Assembly: GCF_019968905.1 (NCBI RefSeq)
Contig: NZ_CP079946.1
Span: 2,604,001-2,668,000, forward strand
DNA length: 64,000 bases
Reading direction: 5' to 3'
Source: Corallococcus sp. EGB
GTDB lineage: Bacteria > Myxococcota > Myxococcia > Myxococcales > Myxococcaceae
The position numbers and the translations under genes were made by a program. Below, piece by piece: positions 1-7,507 of the stretch (its first letter is position 1; each line of letters starts with the position of its first letter). Below the pieces are notes generated by a model. The model had not been told where the DNA came from. It made no database searches and saw only the letters and a program-made list of their open reading frames with translations.

Positions 1-1800
1 CTGGATGGCTTGAGCCGCGACACCCGCCGCCTCACCCACGGCCGAGGCGAGACGGGCTCCGGCTACCAGCGCGAGCTGTCCGCGGAGCTCGCCGTGACGC
101 TGGCCCGCCAGGCCGTGCGCCTGGGCCTCACCGTGCTGTGCGTGACGCCCTACCGCGCGCAGGCGGCGCTCCTGCGCAAGCTGGGCAACGCGGCGGGCTT
201 GCGCCACGACATGTTCAGCGCCTCCACCATCCACCGCCAGCAGGGCACCCAGTACGACGTGGTGATGGTGGACACGGTGGCCGGAGGCCGGCCCTTCCCG
301 CCGCACACGCTGGTGCCCATCCTCAACGTCGCCGCCAGCCGCGCGAAGGAATACCTGCTGGTGCTCGCCTCGCGCGCGGAGGCCCGCGCGTCACCCGTGC
401 CCGCGCGCTTCCTGTCGCTGCTGCCGCGCGTGCGCGTCCACGCGGGCACGCCGCCGAAGCTGGAGCTGCTCGCCGCCACGCCGCGTCCCCCGCCTCCGCC
501 CCCGCCGCCGCTCGTGCCCATGGGGCTGGGCGGTGAAATCGCGGGCGGCAAGGACACGGGGCCGCTCTTCACCCAGGAGCAGGTCTCCCTCTTCGAGCGC
601 CGCTTCGACGACGGGCACCACCTGGTGCGCGGCGTGGCCGGCAGCGGCAAGACGTACGTGCTGGCGCACTGGGCCGCGCGCTACCTCCTGGAGAACCCGC
701 GCGCCCGGGTGCTGGTGTCCTTCTACAACCGCTCGCTCGCGCCGCTCGTGGACAAGCTGCTCGTGGAGGCGCTCACCGTTCGCGCCGGACCGGAGCGGGT
801 GCGTCCGCTCAAGGCCCAGGTGACGGTGAAGCACGTGGGCGCGCTCAGGCGCCTGGAGCCCCACACCTTCGACGCCGTCTTCGTGGACGAGGCGCAGGAC
901 ATGGACGCCAGGGGCCTGGCCTCCCTGCACGCCCTGGTGCGCCCCATCGTGGGCGAGGACGGCCGCGAGTCCCGCTGCTTCCAGCTGTTCATGGACGACT
1001 CGCAGAACGTCTACGGCCAGGTGCCCATCGACAGCTTGAAGGAGCAGCTCCCCGAAGGGCTGTCCTTCCGCGGCCGCACCCGCGTGCTCAAGGAGACGTT
1101 CCGCGCCACGCGCGACATCCTCGACGTGGCCTTCAACGTCGTGCTGGACCCGCTGCGGCACCACCGCGTCACCGACCCCGGCATGCGCGAGTACATGAAG
1201 GCCGGGGAGCTGGCCCGCGAGCGGCTCCTGTGGCTGCCGGAGGAGACGCTGGAGGGGCTCTACCGCGTGCAGTCCACCGAGCGCGGCGGCGTGCTGCCGC
1301 AGGTGAAGGACTTCGCCTCCGGCACCAGCGAGGCGCGCTGGGTGGCCAGGGAGATTGCCAGGCTCGTGAGCGAGGAGGGCGTCCACCCCGGCGACATCCT
1401 GGTGGTGGCGCCGGTGATGCCCGCGTCGTTCACGGACGCCCTGCGCAAGGCGGGCGTGCCCGCGGAGGCCTACGGCGGCAAGGGCGGACGGGACGTGACG
1501 GACTTCCGCGTGAGCGGCGTGGACCACGTGCGCGCCACCACGGTGTTCTCCTGCAAGGGCCACGAGTGCCCCGTCGTCTTCTTCGCGGGATTGGAGGCCC
1601 TGGACTCCATCGAGGCGTGGATGGCGGGGGCCCGCCAGCGCAACGCGCGTGAGAACGAACGCATCCGCCGCGCCATGTTCTACGTGGGGTCCACCCGCGC
1701 GATGAAGCGCCAGTACCTCACCGGCGTGCGTGGGGGCCGTTTCCTGCGGGTGGCCGCGTCGTACGTGGAGACGCTGTCCGGCCACCGCCCGGCGCCCTGA
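1..1800 (+). CDS. SF1 helicase-type protein, 5' end outside window
   Basis: The frame is open from base 1, so the gene probably starts upstream; the first in-window start would be TTG at 10. Counting from there (596 aa), residues about 40-125 resemble the C-terminal half of a UPF1-type superfamily-1 helicase (TPYRAQ, STIHRQQGTQYD, LNVAASRAKEYLLVL). A proline-rich linker follows near 160-168. A second UvrD-like motor comes next, with Walker A GVAGSGKT at 208-215, DEAQD at 293-297, and C-terminal helicase motifs including FYVGSTRAMKRQY near 556. It thus looks like two fused NTPase units. DNA or RNA unwinding or repair is inferred from the family only; the substrate is unknown. It is followed by a convergent gene after 19 bp. 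Confidence 0.8.
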   Translation: MDGLSRDTRRLTHGRGETGSGYQRELSAELAVTLARQAVRLGLTVLCVTPYRAQAALLRKLGNAAGLRHDMFSASTIHRQQGTQYDVVMVDTVAGGRPFPPHTLVPILNVAASRAKEYLLVLASRAEARASPVPARFLSLLPRVRVHAGTPPKLELLAATPRPPPPPPPPLVPMGLGGEIAGGKDTGPLFTQEQVSLFERRFDDGHHLVRGVAGSGKTYVLAHWAARYLLENPRARVLVSFYNRSLAPLVDKLLVEALTVRAGPERVRPLKAQVTVKHVGALRRLEPHTFDAVFVDEAQDMDARGLASLHALVRPIVGEDGRESRCFQLFMDDSQNVYGQVPIDSLKEQLPEGLSFRGRTRVLKETFRATRDILDVAFNVVLDPLRHHRVTDPGMREYMKAGELARERLLWLPEETLEGLYRVQSTERGGVLPQVKDFASGTSEARWVAREIARLVSEEGVHPGDILVVAPVMPASFTDALRKAGVPAEAYGGKGGRDVTDFRVSGVDHVRATTVFSCKGHECPVVFFAGLEALDSIEAWMAGARQRNARENERIRRAMFYVGSTRAMKRQYLTGVRGGRFLRVAASYVETLSGHRPAP

Positions 1801-1819
1801 AACAGGCGCCGCGGGCTTG

Positions 1820-2188
1820 TTACATCCTCCAGCCGCCGGTGACGCCCGCGCTCTTGCCGAACGCCGGCTGCCCGTACACCTCGCGGAAGCGCGCGCGCAG
1901 CAGGTCGAACGTCTGCTGAAGATCCGGCGCCGCGGCGCGCGCGTCCGGCAGCTGTCCGCCCATCCGCGCGAAGCAGCGGCTCATGGCGCCCTCCAGCCAC
2001 TGCGACACCTCGGCGGTGTCCTGGTCCTGGAGCCGCTCGAAGACGGACAGGGCGCGCTCCAGCGTCTCGCCCACGAGCTCCGTGGCATCGACGGAGCTGC
2101 CAGCGCAAAGCCTCGCGGCCCGAAGCTCCAGGGCCGGACGATGCTTGCGAACGAACTCCCCGAAGGCATGCAGATTCACGGTGACCAT
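1820..2188 (-). CDS. Small sigma-70 region 2-like hypothetical protein
   Basis: 122 aa. The stretch around residues 18-45 (RLCAG, then ATELVGETLERAL) resembles the region 2 helix of ECF-type sigma factors, where a DAEDLVQETFLRA-like motif is usual. There is no recognisable region 4 helix-turn-helix, so it may be a degenerate or truncated sigma-like protein rather than a working sigma factor. A GAAGG Shine-Dalgarno lies just upstream of the ATG at 2188. It is a single gene convergent with the helicase. The function is unknown and the sigma resemblance is by eye. Confidence 0.6.
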   Translation of the reverse strand: MVTVNLHAFGEFVRKHRPALELRAARLCAGSSVDATELVGETLERALSVFERLQDQDTAEVSQWLEGAMSRCFARMGGQLPDARAAAPDLQQTFDLLRARFREVYGQPAFGKSAGVTGGWRM

Positions 2189-2429
2189 TCTTAACCCTTC
2201 GCCCTGTCGCTGTCAGAACGCCGGACGCGAAAAACCTTGGCCACCGGACACCATGCAGCGTGACGCTGGAAAAGGATGGTGGGATGAATCATGTATCACT
2301 CTCCGTCCTGGCAGGCGAGCCACCGGGGGCGTCAGCTCTTGTCCGTGGGTCGTGCAGGCCACCCGGTGGGACCGGGCAGACCCAGGGCATCCACGTTGTT
2401 CTCCGCGCGCTTCGAGGAAAGCAGGGGAC

Positions 2430-3230
2430 ATGCGCCACACGGTGGAGCTGACGGAGATGGGCGGAAGTGACGAAGGGCCCCGTGTCCTGTTGTTGCCGGG
2501 ACTGGGCGCTCGTGGATCGGGCTTCCGCGAACTCGCGCTGCGGCTGACGGAGGTCGCGCGTCCCGTGCTCGTCGAGTACCCGGAAGGCAGGCACGCGGCC
2601 TGCGGCGCGAGGGCGCTGGCGGAGCAGGTGCTGCGCGTCACCGGCAAGGTGGACGCGGTGGTGGCCAGCTCCTTTGGCGGCATGGTGGCGGCGCACCTGG
2701 CCGCGGGCGGTGCGACGCGCGGCGTCGCGTTCCTGGGCTCCTTCACGCGCACCGCGCAGGTGGGGCCGCGTGGGCGGATCATCGCGATGATGGGCCCCAT
2801 CGCGGTGGTGGGCCGTCCTGGACGCATCGCGGCGTCGCTGGCGGCGTGGCGGCCGGTGGCCTCGCACCAGGTGGCGGACGTGGTGCCCACGACGACCCTG
2901 GAGCGGCTGACGACGCTGCGGCGCGCGTTCTCCATCCACGCGGAGCCGCCGCCGCCGGACCTGCGTCCGCTGAACGTGTCGTGCCTGTGCATCCAGGGGG
3001 ACCGCGACGTGCTGGTGCCGCCGTCCTCGCTGGAGCGGCTGGCCGCGTCGCTGCCGGAGGGCACGCCCCGGCATCTGCTGCGCGGCGCGGGACACGTGCC
3101 CTATTTCTCGCACCCGGAGGAGTGCGCGCGGCTGCTCACGCCGTGGCTCCAGGCGCTCGCGCCCGCGGGGCTCGCGGGGCTCGCGGGGCTCGCGGCGGCC
3201 CTGGAGTCGGAGGCGGGGTCCGCGGCCTGA
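2430..3230 (+). CDS. Alpha/beta hydrolase
   Basis: 266 aa from ATG 2430, preceded by a GGAAAGCAGGGG ribosome-binding site. The frame is open further upstream but lacks hydrolase-like sequence. It has an alpha/beta hydrolase layout: LLLPGLGARGSGF (oxyanion loop), nucleophile elbow ASSFGG (Ala replaces the first Gly of GxSxG), a late acid in QGDRDVLVPP and the catalytic His in GAGHVPYFSHPEE. The substrate is unknown; BioH-like esterases and lipases are the nearest types. The C-terminus carries an AGL tripeptide repeat encoded by three 9-bp repeats. No signal peptide is seen, so it is probably cytoplasmic. Confidence 0.85.
   Translation: MRHTVELTEMGGSDEGPRVLLLPGLGARGSGFRELALRLTEVARPVLVEYPEGRHAACGARALAEQVLRVTGKVDAVVASSFGGMVAAHLAAGGATRGVAFLGSFTRTAQVGPRGRIIAMMGPIAVVGRPGRIAASLAAWRPVASHQVADVVPTTTLERLTTLRRAFSIHAEPPPPDLRPLNVSCLCIQGDRDVLVPPSSLERLAASLPEGTPRHLLRGAGHVPYFSHPEECARLLTPWLQALAPAGLAGLAGLAAALESEAGSAA
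3165..3191 (+). repeat. 9-bp tandem repeat (gcggggctc x3)
   Basis: Three perfect copies of gcggggctc at the 3' end of the alpha/beta hydrolase gene encode Ala-Gly-Leu repeats. Because the unit is a multiple of three, slippage would change length without breaking the frame. Confidence 0.8.
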
Positions 3231-3332
3231 CGCCGCACGCGGCCTTGACAGCGCGCGCACGGTTCGACGGATCCGCCCTCCCAGTGGGGGGGTGTACGGA
3301 CGCGGAGGCGCAAAGTAGTTTCGCCCCCGCCG

Positions 3333-4190
3333 ATGTCGACCCGTCCTCTTCGCGCGCTCCTCTTCCTGTCGTTCCTGTCCACCGCGGCCCAGGCCGCTCC
3401 GGAAACCGCCCCCGCACTGGCCGCTTCGCCCGTGCAGCCCGCCGCGCCGGCCCGGGCCACGCCGCCCGCGCCGCGCCGCACCGTGCTGCTCTTGGGGGAC
3501 AGCCTCATCGCCACGGGCTTCGGGGAGTACCTCCAGAACCAGCTCGCCGCGCACCCGCTCATCCGCTGCGAGCGCCGCGCGAAGTCGTCCACGGGCCTGG
3601 CGCGCCCGGACTTCTTCGACTGGCTGGAGGTCGGTCAGCAGGAGGTGAAGGAGCACCAGCCGGACGTGGTGGTGGTCATCATCGGCGGCAATGACGGGCA
3701 GGCCCTGCACACGCGGCAGGGGCACGCCACCGTGCAGTGGGGCAAGCCGGACTGGCAGGGCGAGTACCGCCAGCGGATCACGGACTTCGTCACCGCCATC
3801 TCCGCGCCGGGCCGCAAGATTGTCTGGCTGGAGCTGCCCGCCACGGGCCGCCAGCGCTTCGAGCAGAAGCTCACGCTGATCCGCGACCTGCAGCGCGAGG
3901 TCATCTCCGGGCGCGAGGACGCCGTGCACCTGGAGACGCGGCCCTTCTTCACCGACGCGCGCGGCAGGGCGCTGAAGCAGGCCCGCGTGGAGGGCTTCCG
4001 CAAGCCCATGCGCCTGCGCATGACGGACGGCGTGCACTTCACCGTGGCCGGCGGGCGCTACTTCGCGAACAAGGTGTATCCGGAGGTGCTGGGCGTGCTG
4101 GGCCTGGAGGCCCCGGAGCCCGAGGAGCAGCACACCGCGCGTCCCGCCGCCGCGCCGGTGAAGCCGGCGATGCAGGCCCTGGTCCCCTAA
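3333..4190 (+). CDS. Secreted SGNH-family hydrolase (DUF459-like)
   Basis: 285 aa with an N-terminal signal peptide (hydrophobic ALLFLSFLSTAAQAA, cleavage near residue 21) and an Ala/Pro-rich linker. The SGNH blocks are visible: block I LLGDSLIATG near residue 50 with the nucleophile Ser, block III GGND, and block V DGVHFT with the catalytic Asp and His. It is probably periplasmic and acts on an ester, perhaps on a cell-wall or envelope acyl group, as is proposed for DUF459 relatives. The substrate is not established. A short Pro/Ala tail follows the domain. No operon partner is apparent. Confidence 0.85.
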   Translation: MSTRPLRALLFLSFLSTAAQAAPETAPALAASPVQPAAPARATPPAPRRTVLLLGDSLIATGFGEYLQNQLAAHPLIRCERRAKSSTGLARPDFFDWLEVGQQEVKEHQPDVVVVIIGGNDGQALHTRQGHATVQWGKPDWQGEYRQRITDFVTAISAPGRKIVWLELPATGRQRFEQKLTLIRDLQREVISGREDAVHLETRPFFTDARGRALKQARVEGFRKPMRLRMTDGVHFTVAGGRYFANKVYPEVLGVLGLEAPEPEEQHTARPAAAPVKPAMQALVP

Positions 4191-4205
4191 GCCTCCCACC
4201 CCGGG

Positions 4206-5063
4206 TCAGGAGTGGCGCGGCCAGGAGTCCTCGCTGCCCCCGTGGGGACGGAGCCTGCGCACGGCGCGCAGGAGCAGCTCCTCGTCGCGCGGGTTGGCCA
4301 GGAAGCCCCGCGCGTCCAGCTTGCGCGCCCGGTCGAAGCCCTCGTCGTCCGACGCCCCGTGGACGATGAGCGCGCCCTCGATGCGGACCTCGCCCGCGAG
4401 CAGCCCCTCCATGGCCTGGAGGGGGGCGAGCACCACGTCGCTCTCCTTCGTGTGCAGCACCTCCAGCGGCGTGGCCACGCGCGAAGGGATGCCGTTGCGC
4501 GCCAGCGTGCGGGAGATGAGCACCGCGGTGACGGGGGGCCAGCCGTAGAGCATCAGCGGCGGGCTGGGCACGGCGGGGCGGCGCGGCTCCGGCGCGGCCC
4601 CGGCCGTCTCCCTGATGCCATAGAGGGCGCTGAGCGCGCGCGACAGGGCGCTGTCGGAGGCCAGGTGAGGCTCCACGCGCGCCTTGCCGGACACGGCCCG
4701 CACGTCATCCACCGCGTCCAGTGACAGGGGCGCGGGCACGGCGAGGTGGAGCACCTCCTTGTCCTCGCGCGTCTCCAGCCGGAGCGGCACGACGCCGTAC
4801 TGCCGGGCGATGCGCGAGGGCACCAGGTTCGTCAGGGAGCGGTCGAGCGGATGCCGGTCCAGGTCCACGGCCTCCACGTCGAACTGGATGGCCAAGCCGC
4901 GCAGCACGTCCGCCTCCGTGCACACGCCCTCGCTCACCAGGGCGCGGCCCAGGGGGACGTGGACCTCGTGATGGTGCACCAGTCCCAAGCGGAGCTGGCC
5001 TTTGTCGACCACCCCCAGCTCCAGGAGGATCTCCCCCAATGGGCGTCTGGATCCGATCTCCAT
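4206..5063 (-). CDS. GspE N-terminal (MshEN)-domain protein with receiver-like tail
   Basis: 285 aa from ATG 5063; a GTG two codons upstream is also possible. Residues about 5-145 match the N-terminal domain of type II secretion/type IV pilus ATPases: LGEILLELGVVDKGQL, ALVSEGVCTEADVLRGLA, then LVPSRIARQYGVVPL. The ATPase core is absent. Residues about 175-280 look like a degenerate receiver or response-regulator fold (VTAVLISRTLARNGIPSR, then DVVLAPLQAMEG). MshEN domains bind c-di-GMP in several species, so this may be a nucleotide-sensing adaptor. That role is inferred. Confidence 0.75.
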   Translation of the reverse strand: MEIGSRRPLGEILLELGVVDKGQLRLGLVHHHEVHVPLGRALVSEGVCTEADVLRGLAIQFDVEAVDLDRHPLDRSLTNLVPSRIARQYGVVPLRLETREDKEVLHLAVPAPLSLDAVDDVRAVSGKARVEPHLASDSALSRALSALYGIRETAGAAPEPRRPAVPSPPLMLYGWPPVTAVLISRTLARNGIPSRVATPLEVLHTKESDVVLAPLQAMEGLLAGEVRIEGALIVHGASDDEGFDRARKLDARGFLANPRDEELLLRAVRRLRPHGGSEDSWPRHS

Positions 5064-5171
5064 GCCCACTCAACGTGGCGACCCGGTCCGCTGGCGACGA
5101 CGGTCAGCCGAGGGCTCGCACGCCCGCCCGCCCTCAAGCCGCGTGAAAAGGGGGCCGGTGCGGGCCGTCCG

Positions 5172-5540
5172 TTACGGGCGCGCCGGGAACAGCGCCGCGT
5201 AGGCCTCTGGCTTGAAGCCCACGGTGACGGCCTCCTTGGAGACGAGCACGGGCCGCTTCACCAGCTTCCCGTCCTTCGCCAGCCACTCCGCGAGCTCCGC
5301 GTCGGAGGCCGCGTCGACCTTCTCCTTGCCGAGCCCGCGGTAGCTCTGGCCGCTGGTGTTGAGCCACTTGCGCACGGACACGCCGCTTCGGGGAATCCAC
5401 TGGCGCAGCTCCGCCACGGAAGGGGGCTGGTCCACGATGGGGCGCGTCCTATAGGAGACGCCTCGCGCCTCCAGCCACTTCAGCGCCTTCTTGCAGGTGT
5501 CACATCCGGAGTACGTCAGCACGAGGATGTCATCGGACAT
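5172..5540 (-). CDS. ArsC/Spx family thioredoxin-fold protein
   Basis: 122 aa from ATG 5540; a longer frame upstream adds nothing family-like. It has the ArsC/Spx/YffB pattern: a short beta strand ILVLTYSGCDTCKKAL with the redox CxxC (Cys-Asp-Thr-Cys), then KWLNTSGQSYRGLG and the conserved LVKRPVL with the family Arg. It is closer to the YffB/Spx-like group than to a dedicated arsenate reductase, and no arsenic-resistance genes are nearby. A redox or stress role is inferred. Cytoplasmic. Confidence 0.85.
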   Translation of the reverse strand: MSDDILVLTYSGCDTCKKALKWLEARGVSYRTRPIVDQPPSVAELRQWIPRSGVSVRKWLNTSGQSYRGLGKEKVDAASDAELAEWLAKDGKLVKRPVLVSKEAVTVGFKPEAYAALFPARP

Positions 5541-5756
5541 GCGCGGGGCTTCTACCAGAGCGCTTCCGGGAAGAGAGTCCATGAACCGCATCCCCGGAGA
5601 CTACACCCGTTGAAGAGGATGCCTGGAAGCCGCCGGGGCGCGGAGCCCCTGCCTCCCCGCACGGAGGGCAGGCAGGCCGCCGTGCCCCGGAGCCTGCCCC
5701 GCGGGGCCGGGAAGCGCATTCTTTCAGAGGCCATCCCATTCTTCGGAAGGAGACGC

Positions 5757-6794
5757 ATGGAGGGCACACGCGCCGAACCCATTCCCGCCGCGGAGGAGCC
5801 GCTGGAGTTGCCAGCGAAGCGCCGGCGGGGCTGGTGGATTCCAGGGGCGCTGATGCTCATCGCGCTCCTGGCTTTCATCCTCTCGCGGCACGCGGAGGAG
5901 AAGCAGTTCCTGGACCTCTTGCAGAAGGCCCGGCCCGCGTGGCTGCTGGTGGCGGTCGCGTTCCAGGCGGGCACGTACCTGTGCGTGGCGGGCATCTGGT
6001 GGATCGTCCTGCACCGGGCGAGGCTGAAGGCGCCGCTCTGGTCTCTCGCCCGGCTGTCGCTGATGAAGCTCGCGTTCGACCAGGTGATTCCCACCGGTGG
6101 CGTGGGCGGGTCGCTGCTCGTGGGACGCGGGCTGCGCCGCGAGGGCGCGAACCCCGGCGTCGCCGCGGGCGCGGTGCTGCTCACCGTGCTGTGCTTCTAC
6201 ATCGCGCAGGCGCTGGGCGTGGGCGCCAGCCTCTTCTTCCTCTGGCGCCGGTCCGAGCTGAGCAACTGGATCCAGATCCTCGTCACCGGCTTCGGCGTGC
6301 TGGCGGTGCTCATCCCCATGGCCATCCTCTGGGTCACCGGGCACCGCGATTGGAAGCCGGGCCGCTTCGCCCGGCGCATCCCGTCGCTGGGCTCGATGCT
6401 CAAGGCCATCGCGGAGGTGCCGCCCGGCATGCTGCGAAACCCCGGCCTGATCGTGCGCGGCGTCATCCTGCAACTGGGGGTGTACGTGCTGGACGCGGCC
6501 ACGCTGGGCGCCATGCTCCGCGCCATGGGGCAGGAGGTGCCCCTGAGCACCGTGTTCGTCAGCTTCATGGTGGCCTCCATGGCGGAGACGGTGTCCATCA
6601 TCCCCGGCGGCGTGGGCACCTACGAGGCCACGTCCGTGGGCATGCTCAACCTCTTCGGCGTCCCGGTGGAGGCGGCGCTCGCGGGCACCATGCTCCTGCG
6701 CGGCTTCACCCTGTGGCTGCCCCTCATTCCCGGCCTGTACCTCCTGCGCCACGCCTTCGGACGCGGACTTCAGGCCGGTGGGCAGGCAGACTGA
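5757..6794 (+). CDS. Lysylphosphatidylglycerol synthetase TM region / UPF0104 membrane protein
   Basis: 345 aa from ATG 5757 with a strong AGGAG site. After a charged N-terminus, about eight hydrophobic segments follow (first WIPGALMLIALLAFIL). The family signature PTGGVGGSLLVGRGLRREG sits near residue 105 and the late PGGVGTYEA near 285. The family includes the flippase half of MprF and the AglD-like proteins. No lysyl-transferase domain is present, so a lipid-flipping or envelope role is possible but unproven. Inner membrane. Confidence 0.85.
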   Translation: MEGTRAEPIPAAEEPLELPAKRRRGWWIPGALMLIALLAFILSRHAEEKQFLDLLQKARPAWLLVAVAFQAGTYLCVAGIWWIVLHRARLKAPLWSLARLSLMKLAFDQVIPTGGVGGSLLVGRGLRREGANPGVAAGAVLLTVLCFYIAQALGVGASLFFLWRRSELSNWIQILVTGFGVLAVLIPMAILWVTGHRDWKPGRFARRIPSLGSMLKAIAEVPPGMLRNPGLIVRGVILQLGVYVLDAATLGAMLRAMGQEVPLSTVFVSFMVASMAETVSIIPGGVGTYEATSVGMLNLFGVPVEAALAGTMLLRGFTLWLPLIPGLYLLRHAFGRGLQAGGQAD

Positions 6795-6861
6795 CTTCAC
6801 GGGAAGTCGAGGAAACGCCCCAGCCCCTTGCGGCGCTTCCCGCGGGCGCCCCTCTTGCGCG

Positions 6862-7320
6862 ATGGTTCGCTCCAGCGTGGACGACACCGGAAGCGAAAGC
6901 GAAGCACTCATGAACCTGGGCCCGGCGCTCTTCCTCCACCCCGGCGTGAAGGTGCGCCCGTGCGAGTGGGGCATGGGCGTCTTCACGGACGTCTTCATCG
7001 CCGCGGGCGAGCTCATCGAGGAATGCCATTACCTCAAGGTGCCGCAGCGCCAGTGCCGGGGCGAGCCGCTCGACGACTACGTCTTCGAGATCCGCTGGCA
7101 CCGCCATGAAGAGCCGCGCAAGGGGGACTGGGTCGCCCTCGTGATGGGCTATGGAATGATCTACAACCACGCAAGCGACCCCAACGCGTCCTACAGCCGC
7201 GCCGAGGACCGCGATGTGTTCCGCTATCACGCACTGCGGGACATCCACCCGGGTGAGCAGATCTGCATCAGTTACGGAGAGAACTGGTGGAAGGCGCGGG
7301 GTGAGGAAGTTCCTCCCTGA
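6862..7320 (+). CDS. SET domain-containing protein
   Basis: 152 aa from ATG 6862; ATG 6910 (MNLGPALF) is an alternative that starts right at the domain. SET-domain motifs are present in order: WGMGVFT (GxGxF), YNHASDPN (NHxxxPN, AdoMet and substrate pocket) and HPGEQICISYGENWW (GEEI..YG). SET proteins are lysine methyltransferases. In bacteria the substrates are mostly unknown, and small stand-alone SET proteins are often acquired from eukaryotes or spread laterally. No pre-SET or post-SET zinc cluster is seen. Cytoplasmic, monocistronic. Confidence 0.85.
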   Translation: MVRSSVDDTGSESEALMNLGPALFLHPGVKVRPCEWGMGVFTDVFIAAGELIEECHYLKVPQRQCRGEPLDDYVFEIRWHRHEEPRKGDWVALVMGYGMIYNHASDPNASYSRAEDRDVFRYHALRDIHPGEQICISYGENWWKARGEEVPP

Positions 7321-7507
7321 GTCGCCTTTGCACCGTGTGCGCAGTTGACCGGTGCGTTCGCACTTCCTGCCCCGTGAGCGCGTCTTCTTCCTCGGGCAAG
7401 CGAGGAAGCGCTCGGAAACGAAATCCCCACTGTCAGCGTGGGGAGCAACCGGTACAATGCAGCCTGCCTGTGCGCCGGTCGTCTGTCAGGCTGCGCGGGT
7501 GCGAGGA

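Noticed and set aside
2289-4199. 636-codon open frame on the minus strand across the hydrolase genes
   Set aside because: Arg/His/Ala-rich composition without domain motifs; it is antisense to two well-supported genes and open only because of high GC.
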